Assembly (NCBI RefSeq): GCF_000759855.1
Contig: NZ_JNAI01000002.1
Location: forward strand, 1 to 64,000
Source: Prochlorococcus marinus str. MIT 9107
GTDB lineage: Bacteria; Cyanobacteriota; Cyanobacteriia; PCC-6307; Cyanobiaceae
Direction of reading: 5' to 3'
DNA length: 64,000 bases
The translations under genes were made by a program, and so were the position numbers. Shown here one piece after another: positions 14,030 to 21,118 of the stretch. Positions within the stretch are counted from its first letter, which is position 1. Every line of letters starts with the position of its first letter. The notes beneath the pieces are model-generated. The model did not search any database and had not been told where the DNA came from. It worked only from the letters and a program-made list of their open reading frames with translations.

Positions 14030-15733
14030 ATGTCAACCAAATCTGATTCATTAAAAGTAAAGCTTACAGAAAATTTTTCTGAATTTTCTCAACTATCTGA
14101 CTATTCTTTTATGAATTCTCTTAAAGCAGATCCTCAATCAACAAAAGATGGAAATGATCATAAGCCGCGTTCAGTATATTCAGGTCATTACGTACCAGTT
14201 CTACCAACTGCTATTCCAGAACCAGAATATATCTCCCATAGCAAGAAACTTTTTAAAGAACTAGGACTAAGCTCAGATCTTACTAGAGACCAAAAATTTT
14301 GTCGTTTTTTCTCAGGCGATATTTCTGTTGCTGATTATCCAATGAGTCCTGTTGGTTGGGCAACAGGTTATGCATTATCAATTTACGGGACTGAATATAC
14401 CCAACAATGTCCATTTGGAACTGGTAATGGTTATGGAGATGGCAGAGCAATTTCTGTTTTTGAAGGTTTATTCAATATGAAAAGAATGGAGATGCAACTA
14501 AAAGGTGGAGGCCCAACTCCCTACTGTAGAGGGGCAGATGGTAGGGCTGTCTTGCGATCTAGTGTTCGAGAATTTCTTGCACAGGAATTAATGGATGCTT
14601 TGGGAATCCCAACTTCAAGATCTTTAACACTTTATGTCTCACGTTCAGAAAGAGTTAGAAGGCCATGGTATTCCAAAGGGTCCAAGTATTTTGAACCTGA
14701 CATCATGATTGATAATCAAACGGCAATTACTACTAGGGTTGCACCATCTTTTTTACGTGTTGGCCAGATTGAACTTTTTGCAAGACGAGTTCGCAATAAT
14801 GCTCATGATGAGGCCCTTAATGAACTAAAGATGATTGTTCAACATCTTATTGATAGAAACTATAAAGATGAAATTGAATATGAGATTTCACTTGAAAGTA
14901 AGGTAATAAAACTGGCTTCTTTATATAGATCGAGACTTATATCTCTCATGGCTAACTGGATGCGAGTTGGTTATTGCCAAGGCAACTTTAATAGTGATAA
15001 TTGTGCCGCTGGAGGTTACACCTTAGACTATGGACCCTTTGGATTCTGTGAATTATTTGATCCAAGATTTCAACCATGGACAGGAGGAGGTGAACATTTC
15101 TCATTTTTTAACCAACCTTCTGCTGCAGCAATAAACTTTAAAACATTCTGTTCTTCTCTTAGCCCCTTACTTTCAGAAAGCAAACAAGATCAAGAAAAGT
15201 TAGATCAAGTCGAAAAGGATTTTTCAGAATTGATGAACAAAGAGTTGAAGAAAATGTGGGCAAAAAAACTTGGTTTAGAGCAATACAACGGAACTCTTAT
15301 TAATGAATTTTTTAATCTTATGGTCATTTCAAAAGCAGACTATACAATATTGTTCCGTAAACTCTCTGACATACCTAATAACTTAGATTCTTTAAAAGAC
15401 AGTTTCTATTTACCAATTAATGATGAGCTCAAGATTAAATGGGAAGTCTGGCTTAAAAACTGGCAATCAATCTTGAAGAATGAGGTAGATTTTAAAGCAA
15501 AGTCAGCTTCAATGAAATCTCTTAACCCAGTTTATACATGGCGAGAATGGATGATCGTCCCTGCATATGAAGATGCCGAGAAAGGAAATTACACAAAAAT
15601 AAAAGAGTTACAGGAAGTTTTTAGCAATCCATATATAGAACAACCCTTAGAAATAGATCAAAAATATAATCGTCTAAGGCCAAGCCAATATTTTAACTAT
15701 GGAGGAGTATCTCATTACAGCTGTTCTTCATAA
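14030..15733 (+). CDS. selO: SelO / YdiU family protein AMPylase
   Basis: The 567-residue protein of the UPF0061 (SelO) pseudokinase family transfers AMP from ATP to Ser/Thr/Tyr of target proteins, often with redox-linked roles. Typical segments are YSGHYVPVLPTAIPEPEYIS at the start, SPVGWATGYALSIYGTEYTQ, GDGRAISVFEG, the family glycine/arginine segment LKGGGPTPYCRGADGRAVLR followed by SSVREFLAQE, and GNFNSDNCAAGG...LDYGPFGFCE with the Asn/Asp pair of the inverted active site. I chose the ATG at 14030 over the preceding in-frame TTG. The bacterial C-terminal Cys is present (HYSCSS). Location is cytoplasmic. It stands alone. Confidence 0.9.
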   Translation: MSTKSDSLKVKLTENFSEFSQLSDYSFMNSLKADPQSTKDGNDHKPRSVYSGHYVPVLPTAIPEPEYISHSKKLFKELGLSSDLTRDQKFCRFFSGDISVADYPMSPVGWATGYALSIYGTEYTQQCPFGTGNGYGDGRAISVFEGLFNMKRMEMQLKGGGPTPYCRGADGRAVLRSSVREFLAQELMDALGIPTSRSLTLYVSRSERVRRPWYSKGSKYFEPDIMIDNQTAITTRVAPSFLRVGQIELFARRVRNNAHDEALNELKMIVQHLIDRNYKDEIEYEISLESKVIKLASLYRSRLISLMANWMRVGYCQGNFNSDNCAAGGYTLDYGPFGFCELFDPRFQPWTGGGEHFSFFNQPSAAAINFKTFCSSLSPLLSESKQDQEKLDQVEKDFSELMNKELKKMWAKKLGLEQYNGTLINEFFNLMVISKADYTILFRKLSDIPNNLDSLKDSFYLPINDELKIKWEVWLKNWQSILKNEVDFKAKSASMKSLNPVYTWREWMIVPAYEDAEKGNYTKIKELQEVFSNPYIEQPLEIDQKYNRLRPSQYFNYGGVSHYSCSS

Positions 15734-15780
15734 AGATTGAATCCTCAAAGTACAGATTGAAAACCTTAGAGAAATCTTAT

Positions 15781-15942
15781 TTATTTTTTATATAACTTTT
15801 CTAATTGCTTAATTTCCTCTCTTAGATCCTTACCTCTCTTATTAAATTTATTATTTTTATTTATTATTGGGATAATCCACCAAGCTTGAAGACCTAAAAA
15901 GATAAATATTAGAATCAATAATTCAAAAGTACCAGGCTGCAT
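15781..15942 (-). CDS. Small membrane protein with coiled-coil tail
   Basis: The 53-residue product begins MQPGTFELLILIFIFLGLQA and WWIIPIINKN, one membrane helix (about 7-27), followed by a charged helical tail (FNKRGKDLREEIKQLEKLYK). Helix plus coiled coil suggests a membrane-tethered assembly factor. Family not recognised. Confidence 0.6.
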   Translation of the reverse strand: MQPGTFELLILIFIFLGLQAWWIIPIINKNNKFNKRGKDLREEIKQLEKLYKK

Positions 15943-16015
15943 TTGATAAATAAACCTTCTATGTCAATAACATTATTCTAAAAGTTATTAAGCATTCATC
16001 AGATACTCAATATTT

Positions 16016-16198
16016 CTAGGCTGCCTCTAATTCAATATTAAGTTCAATACCCTTTGAAATGATTGCTTCTTTAAATTCAATAAGTTTGAAAATTATTCTT
16101 TGTTTCTCCTGATCAGTTTTATAGATATCTTCTATAACTTCCTGAATAGCAAGTGTTACTTTTTGCAGTTTAATTTCTAAATCTTCCCTGTAATTCAT
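16016..16198 (-). CDS. Small helical hypothetical protein
   Basis: From the ATG at 16198 the product has 60 residues (MNYREDLEIKLQKVTLAIQE, VIEDIYKTDQEKQRIIFKLI...) with a strong heptad pattern and no membrane segment. An upstream in-frame ATG at 16243 would add a hydrophobic, less convincing N terminus. A coiled-coil oligomer is likely; the role is unknown. Confidence 0.5.
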   Translation of the reverse strand: MNYREDLEIKLQKVTLAIQEVIEDIYKTDQEKQRIIFKLIEFKEAIISKGIELNIELEAA

Positions 16199-16465
16199 AA
16201 GCTTAAAGAAATTGTCTTTTTTATTAAAAAACAAAATAATCATTAGTAAATAAGTACTTAACCTTAAATGGATTAACAGAATCAGCTCACAATTATGGAT
16301 AAGGAATCCTTTTAAGAAAACGCATAGAAAAGCAGCTATTTAACCTATGATGTAACGTATTTGGTACAAAAATGTAATATATATCTTGAAAATAACTTTA
16401 TTTCTACCTATTACTTTACAATTGTTAATAATAGTGTTACATTAGTTAACAATTACATAATTCCA

Positions 16466-16672
16466 ATGGTTAATTCAAGCGTTACTACTGAATCAGGTGG
16501 CAGACAGAATATGTTTCCTACTGAGACACGTCCTTACATAGATAAGTCTGTTTCATACGACAGCTACCCACAAAATGCTGAAAAAGTTAATGGTCGTTGG
16601 GCAATGATCGGTCTTGTTGCATTATTAGGTGCTTACATCTCAACTGGACAAGTTATTCCTGGCATTTTTTAA
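16466..16672 (+). CDS. hli: High-light-inducible protein (HLIP), first of cluster
   Basis: From the ATG at 16466 the protein has 68 residues: a polar N terminus with SVTTESGGRQNMFPTETRPY, then the HLIP helix AEKVNGRWAMIGLVALLGAY and ISTGQVIPGIF. The ExxNGRxAMxG chlorophyll-binding signature is intact. HLIPs are one-helix thylakoid proteins that bind chlorophyll and carotenoid and protect photosystems under high light or other stress. The stop overlaps the next start (TAATG), so the cluster is translationally coupled. An upstream ATG at 16361 would give an implausible extension. Confidence 0.85.
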   Translation: MVNSSVTTESGGRQNMFPTETRPYIDKSVSYDSYPQNAEKVNGRWAMIGLVALLGAYISTGQVIPGIF

Positions 16673-16950
16673 TGAGTCCACTTTCAGGTTTCTTAGCCGT
16701 AATTGTATTCTTTACAGCCATCCTCGTTGCTTATCTAACCAAGCAATTCCAAAACGAAAATTTAAACTATTCATCTCCTAATCAAATGAAAAACACAAAC
16801 ACAAACACAAACACAAACACAAAAGTCAAAACAATCGAGAAAGAAAAAGTTGTTGCTGAAACTCTTAACGGCAGATTCGCAATGCTTGGATTAATTGCTG
16901 CTGTTGGAGCATATCTAACAACAGGTCAAATAATTCCTGGTTTCGTTTAA
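16672..16950 (+). CDS. hli: High-light-inducible protein with an extra N-terminal helix
   Basis: The 92-residue protein starts within the upstream stop codon. It has an N-terminal helix (residues 5-24, SGFLAVIVFFTAILVAYL), a linker with five Asn-Thr repeats from a hexanucleotide microsatellite at 16792-16821, and then the HLIP unit (AETLNGRFAMLGLIAAVGAY, LTTGQIIPGFV). Two membrane helices are unusual for an HLIP, which normally has one. The NGR signature is intact. It is part of the hli operon. Confidence 0.85.
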   Translation: MSPLSGFLAVIVFFTAILVAYLTKQFQNENLNYSSPNQMKNTNTNTNTNTKVKTIEKEKVVAETLNGRFAMLGLIAAVGAYLTTGQIIPGFV

Positions 16951-16985
16951 AACTTACTATTTAATAAACCTATAACTCAGAAAAA

Positions 16986-17114
16986 ATGGAAAATTCAAAA
17001 ACAACTTATTGGCAAAACGCCGAGAGAACTAATGGAAGAATGGCAATGATGGGCTTATTTGCATTGGTTGTAAACTATGGCTTTTTCGGCTGGATTATCC
17101 CAGGAATTTTTTAA
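16986..17114 (+). CDS. hli: Short high-light-inducible protein
   Basis: The 42-residue protein is a minimal HLIP: MENSKTTYWQNAERTNGRMA, MMGLFALVVNYGFFGWIIPG, IF. The E-x-T-N-G-R-x-A-M signature is present. The helix is followed by the usual IIPGIF end. It is third in the hli series, with 35 bases after the previous stop, and is followed by a broken small gene one base after its own stop. Confidence 0.85.
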   Translation: MENSKTTYWQNAERTNGRMAMMGLFALVVNYGFFGWIIPGIF

Positions 17115-17115
17115 A

Positions 17116-17317
17116 ATGAATTTAGGCTTACTTTTTCTTAAAGTAAATACTTTAGTTTCTTAAAGTAAATACTTTAGGCGTAATAACTACTTCTGAACTT
17201 GATTGGATAACTAACCATCAATCTGAATTTTCAAGATTAGAGATGGCTTTAGTTATTAAAATTGGTCGTCTTATGGATACTGGAGTGGTGGAAATCGATA
17301 ATAGATTGCCTATTTAA
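17116..17317 (+). pseudogene. Small hli-cluster gene broken by a 22-bp tandem duplication
   Basis: Two identical 22-base units lie end to end at 17134-17155 and 17156-17177. The first frame (MNLGLLFLKVNTLVS) stops at 17163. Removing one unit restores a 59-residue protein running MNLGLLFLKVNTLGVITTSE, LDWITNHQSEFSRLEMALVI, KIGRLMDTGVVEIDNRLPI to the TAA at 17315-17317. The restored protein is soluble and looks fully coding, so the duplication is the recent lesion. The function of the intact protein is unknown. Confidence 0.65.
17134..17177 (+). repeat. Perfect 22-bp tandem duplication
   Basis: Unit beginning TTTCTTAAAGTAAATACT and ending TTAG, two exact copies. Because 22 is not a multiple of three, it shifts the frame of the gene at 17116. 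Confidence 0.95.
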
Positions 17318-17340
17318 ATTTTAAAAATTGGTCGTCATGA

Positions 17341-17376
17341 GTGTTTGTCAATAGGGATACTGACAAGCACTTTTTT
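17341..17376 (+). terminator. Intrinsic terminator of the hli cluster
   Basis: GTGTTTGTCA (17341-17350) pairs with TGACAAGCAC (17361-17370) with a single T-G wobble, followed by TTTTTT. It ends the transcript that began upstream of 16466. Confidence 0.85.
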
Positions 17377-17487
17377 ATTAGCTAAAAACAATCTCTAAAT
17401 TACCTAATTCTTACATGAAAATTTTAAGTAAGCTAAAAGGTTTTAACTGATTTATTTTTTAATAACTACATAAAAATGTTTTTTTGT

Positions 17488-17703
17488 TTATCTTTTTAAA
17501 CCACCTCTTTTTATCCATAGGAACCATGTGACCCAAATAGGGGGGAGTAATCTGATTAAAAAAGAAATTTTATATATATAAAATGGGGCATTTTCACTTT
17601 GAAATAAATTTATCATAAAAGAAGATATTGTTACCCAGAGTAAAATTATTAATATATTTGCTCCCAACAAAGCGAACTTATTTTGTTTGAATATTTTTGG
17701 CAT
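17488..17703 (-). CDS. Hypothetical two-helix membrane protein
   Basis: The 71-residue protein has a basic start (MPKIFKQNK), helix 1 at about 10-32 (FALLGANILIILLWVTISSF) and helix 2 at about 44-62 (ISFLIRLLPPIWVTWFLWIK), ending RGGLKR. It is one of three adjacent minus-strand membrane genes (17488-18357). No family recognised. Confidence 0.5.
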   Translation of the reverse strand: MPKIFKQNKFALLGANILIILLWVTISSFMINLFQSENAPFYIYKISFLIRLLPPIWVTWFLWIKRGGLKR

Positions 17704-17761
17704 AAGGCGAATTTTTTATATTCTTAATTTAAAATAATCTTGGGAAATTATCTATACATTT

Positions 17762-18013
17762 TCAAAAAAACTTCAAATTTAAAATCCATATCCAAATAAA
17801 AAAAATACTAAATTTTAATCCCTCTCCAAATAACATTCCAAAAGCAATAGGAGGCGAAAATATAAAAAAAAGAATAGAGAATAAACTAAATAAAGCAAAT
17901 GATCCTCTTAGAAAAAAATTCTTTCTTTTTGTTCTTCTTAGATTTTTTAAGGTATTCCACTCCCATTCGATAAACCTATAGAACTTTTCTGATAATAAAA
18001 ATAAATACTTCAT
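17762..18013 (-). CDS. Hypothetical two-helix membrane protein
   Basis: The 83-residue protein has an amphipathic N terminus (SEKFYRFIEWEWNTLKNLRR), a basic segment (TKRKNFFLRG) and two helices at about 37-61 and 66-81. The W-rich, basic N terminus could lie along the membrane surface. No family recognised; coding quality is moderate in this AT-rich stretch. Confidence 0.45.
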   Translation of the reverse strand: MKYLFLLSEKFYRFIEWEWNTLKNLRRTKRKNFFLRGSFALFSLFSILFFIFSPPIAFGMLFGEGLKFSIFFIWIWILNLKFF

Positions 18014-18066
18014 TAATATTATTAATTTCTATCGGCTATTACTATTTATAAAATTAATTGCTCCTG

Positions 18067-18357
18067 TTAGCAATAAACTTTATCCCCTTCTTCAGAAAGA
18101 TAGTAAATTCTATTTTCTGAACTTACAAAAAAAGTTAATCCCTTATATTGTGATCTTTTAAATTTATCTAATCTAAGTTTGTGTAAATCCCAGTTATCAG
18201 TACTTATATCAGGATTAAATTCTTGTTCTTTTAAGAAAGGTACATAAGTTGGACTAATTTTTGTTTTTTTGGCTAACCTTTTGTTTAGTTTTGAATAAAA
18301 AAATAATAAAAATAAAAGTACAAATAAAAGAATTAATAATATATTTGTCATAGTCAA
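18067..18357 (-). CDS. Membrane-anchored hypothetical protein
   Basis: The 96-residue protein has an N-terminal helix (residues 4-21, TNILLILLFVLLFLLFFY), a basic stretch and a soluble domain with NPDISTDNWDLHKLRLDKFK and GLTFFVSSENRIYYLSEEGD, ending KVYC. The soluble part looks like a small beta domain. The ATG at 18357 or the one two codons later may be the start. Function unknown. Confidence 0.55.
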   Translation of the reverse strand: MTMTNILLILLFVLLFLLFFYSKLNKRLAKKTKISPTYVPFLKEQEFNPDISTDNWDLHKLRLDKFKRSQYKGLTFFVSSENRIYYLSEEGDKVYC

Positions 18358-18512
18358 TTTTTCTAGTTTGAAAAACTTTATTTTGGAGAATCAAGAACCT
18401 TTCACAATAAATTTTTTAGTAAGTAAAAAATCCTATTTTTATATTCTTGTATTTTTGAATACTTATCAAGGGTTTACTTAAATCAGATTATAAAGTGAGT
18501 CGCATTTTCAAC

Positions 18513-18656
18513 ATGACTCAAAATTCTATGAATACTCCTTATGCAAAAAGAGTAGCTGAAAAATTTAGAGAGGCTCAAAACTATTTAAAAACTAACGGTT
18601 TTAGTAGATCAACTAAACATTTACTGGAAGATATTGAAAATTCTGTTGAAAAATAA
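18513..18656 (+). CDS. Small helical hypothetical protein
   Basis: The 47-residue product MTQNSMNTPYAKRVAEKFRE, AQNYLKTNGFSRSTKHLLED, IENSVEK is soluble with a clear helix-turn-helix-like rhythm. I do not recognise the family. It sits alone between minus-strand genes. Confidence 0.5.
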   Translation: MTQNSMNTPYAKRVAEKFREAQNYLKTNGFSRSTKHLLEDIENSVEK

Positions 18657-18821
18657 TGCAAATACCTCTCACTTAACGTAATTACAATATGGCTATGATG
18701 ATGGCTTTACAACCATTGTTTTTGGGTAAATAGGAAGTTGCTTAGGATGTATCTTAATTTTATTAATTACATTTTTTGAATTTAAATTCAAAAAGCAAAA
18801 TATTAAGCCTTAAAAGACTAA

Positions 18822-19913
18822 TTAAACATTAAATAAGAACTCCATTACATCACCTTCTTTAACAACATATTCCTTACCTTCACTTCTTAAAAGACCTTTA
18901 GTTTTTGCATTGGCAATTGAACCTGAATTAATTAAATTTTGATATGAAATGGTTTGAGCTCTTATAAATCCTTTTTCAAAATCAGTATGAATTACTCCTG
19001 CTGCTTGTGGCGCAGTCATCCCATTTTTTATGGTCCATGCTTTTGTCTCCTTTTCTCCAGTAGTGAAATAAGTTTTTAATCCCAATAATTTATATGTTGA
19101 TCTAATTAAAGAACTTAATCCCCCTTCTTCTACTCCTAAACCCATAAGGTAGTCTTTTTTATCTTCTGGTTCTAACTCTATTAATTCAGATTCAACTTGT
19201 GCTGATATTTTTATACATTCTGTATTTTCACTGCTTGCAAAACTCTGCACTTTTGATGAGAATTCATTACCTTCAGCTAAATCATTTTCATTCAAATTTG
19301 TTGCATAAATAATTGGTTTTGCAGTAAGGAAGCCTAATTGCTTAATTATTAAATTTTCTTCTTCGCTAAGAGATATTGATCTAACTGAAAGTCCTTTCTG
19401 TAGCCCTTCTTCAATTTTTTCTAGTAAGGTATCTTCTTTTGCTGCCTCTTTACTAGTTCTAACCTGTTTTTTAATTCTTTCTCTTCTTTTTTGGAGTTGG
19501 GATAAGTCAGCTAAATTCAATTCTAGATTAATTATCTCAATGTCATCTAAAGGATCTACCTTTCCGGAAACATGAATCACATCACTATCTTCAAAGCACC
19601 TTACAACATGAACTATTGCATCAACCTCCCTAATATTTGATAAAAATTTATTCCCTAAGCCTTCGCCTTTACTGGCTCCTTTTACTAATCCTGCAATATC
19701 TACAAATTCAATTTTTGTTGGGATAATGTTTTGACTAGAACTTAAATCTCCTAGCTCTTGCAACCTTTGATCAGGGACTGAAACGATGCCTTTATTAGGT
19801 TCTATAGTACAAAAGGGGAAATTAGCCGCTTGTGCTTTAGCATTTTCTACAAGTGCATTAAATAAAGTTGATTTTCCAACATTTGGCAATCCAATAATAC
19901 CGGCTTTTAACAT
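18822..19913 (-). CDS. ychF: GTP/ATP-binding translation-linked protein YchF
   Basis: The 363-residue Obg-related P-loop NTPase binds ribosomes. The G1 loop GLPNVGKSTLF is at residues 8-18, with G3 at DIAGLVKGASKGEGLGNKFL (about 72-91). The G4 position reads NLNEND, the change typical of YchF that favours ATP. A central coiled coil follows (LQKRRERIKKQVRTSK, about 139-154), and a C-terminal TGS domain ends YVVKEGDVMEFLFNV. Length matches the family (about 363). It is divergent from the adaptor gene at 20057. Confidence 0.95.
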   Translation of the reverse strand: MLKAGIIGLPNVGKSTLFNALVENAKAQAANFPFCTIEPNKGIVSVPDQRLQELGDLSSSQNIIPTKIEFVDIAGLVKGASKGEGLGNKFLSNIREVDAIVHVVRCFEDSDVIHVSGKVDPLDDIEIINLELNLADLSQLQKRRERIKKQVRTSKEAAKEDTLLEKIEEGLQKGLSVRSISLSEEENLIIKQLGFLTAKPIIYATNLNENDLAEGNEFSSKVQSFASSENTECIKISAQVESELIELEPEDKKDYLMGLGVEEGGLSSLIRSTYKLLGLKTYFTTGEKETKAWTIKNGMTAPQAAGVIHTDFEKGFIRAQTISYQNLINSGSIANAKTKGLLRSEGKEYVVKEGDVMEFLFNV

Positions 19914-20056
19914 TTGAAAAAATTTATGGAAAAATTATCAAGAAAACATCTTCTAGTAATATAGTATTTACTTAACCAATCTTGGATAAGTTAATTATAA
20001 TCGTTTTGATTATTTATTTAGTTTCTAAATATTCTCTATTGCTATTTTAAAAAGAA

Positions 20057-21118
20057 ATGTTTGATTTAATAAAAAAAAATATAAATCTAAGAAGTGGAAT
20101 TATATTAATTTCTTTAACTATATTTTTTATTTTTATAACCAATTCCTTCAAAAAAAATAAGTCAAAAGATATTTCTGATTTTGTAGTTCAAGTTGAGAAA
20201 GGGATCCTCTCAGATTCAATTAACACTAGTGGTGAAGTAAAAGCAATCAGAACAAGCAATATTGGACCTAGGAAGCAAGGCGTAATAAAAGAAATCAAAG
20301 TAGAGGAGGGAGATCTTGTGAAAAAAGATCAGGTTTTAGCTTCTCTTGATGATGAAGACTTCATATATAAAATTGAAGAGCTTCAATTAAATTTAGAAAA
20401 ACAAAAATCTGAGTTTTTAAGAAGGGAATACTTATATCAAGAAGGTGCAGTAAGCAAAGAAGATTATGAAAGTTATAAAAATAACTACAACATTAGTAGC
20501 GCGAAGCTTAATGATGCAAAAGCTGAAAAAAGTTTCTACTTAATTAAAGCTCCTTATGGAGGAAAGATAACTGCAAAATATGCGGAGATAGGATCTTATG
20601 TCACCCCAAGTACAAATTTAAGTTCAGACTCTAAAACTAAAAACTTTATTTTTGAACTATCAGAGGGTCTAGAAATTGTTGCCAAAGTTCCTGAGAGTGA
20701 CATTGGCAGAATAAGAATAGGCCAAGAAGCCTCAGTAAGAATTGAGGCTTATCCCTCGAAAAAATATAGTGCAATAGTTAAAAAAATAGCTACAAGAGCT
20801 GTAAAGGATAATAATGTAACCTCATTCGAAGTAACTTTAAATTTTAAAGATATTTCTGAAGAAATAAAAATTGGAATGACTGCTGATCTTGAATTTAGAG
20901 TTGAAGGTAAAGAAGAAAAAATCCTAGTGCCAACGGTTTCTATTGTCACAGAAAAAGGTGAAAAAGGAATTTTGAAAGTTGATAAAAACAATTCTCCCAA
21001 ATTTGAAAAAATCGAAATTGGTATTAGTAGTGGAAATAAAACTTCAGTAATTGATGGATTAGAACCTGGAGAACAAATCTTTATTGATATTCCACCTTGG
21101 GCTAAGAAGAGAAAATGA
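20057..21118 (+). CDS. HlyD-family periplasmic adaptor (membrane fusion protein)
   Basis: The 353-residue protein has an N-terminal anchor helix (SGIILISLTIFFIFITNSF, about 13-31), a first lipoyl half (IKEIKVEEGDLVKKDQVLAS), a short coiled-coil hairpin (about 106-150), the second lipoyl half (YLIKAPYGGKITAKYAEIGS) and a beta-barrel/MP domain (EIVAKVPESDIGRIRIGQEA, ILVPTVSIV). Such adaptors bridge inner-membrane transporters (ABC type, as in DevBCA or MacAB) to outer-membrane channels. No transporter partner is adjacent here. The stop overlaps the polA start by four bases (ATGA). Confidence 0.85.
   Translation: MFDLIKKNINLRSGIILISLTIFFIFITNSFKKNKSKDISDFVVQVEKGILSDSINTSGEVKAIRTSNIGPRKQGVIKEIKVEEGDLVKKDQVLASLDDEDFIYKIEELQLNLEKQKSEFLRREYLYQEGAVSKEDYESYKNNYNISSAKLNDAKAEKSFYLIKAPYGGKITAKYAEIGSYVTPSTNLSSDSKTKNFIFELSEGLEIVAKVPESDIGRIRIGQEASVRIEAYPSKKYSAIVKKIATRAVKDNNVTSFEVTLNFKDISEEIKIGMTADLEFRVEGKEEKILVPTVSIVTEKGEKGILKVDKNNSPKFEKIEIGISSGNKTSVIDGLEPGEQIFIDIPPWAKKRK

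Noticed and set aside
16340-16365. NtcA-type site (GTA-N8-TAC) upstream of the hli cluster
   Set aside because: The nearest match has ten bases between GTA and TAC rather than eight, and no -10 box at the right distance.
18690-18810. Small membrane gene downstream of 18513-18656
   Set aside because: A 14-codon frame stops early and the following hydrophobic frame has no start; too weak to call even as a pseudogene.
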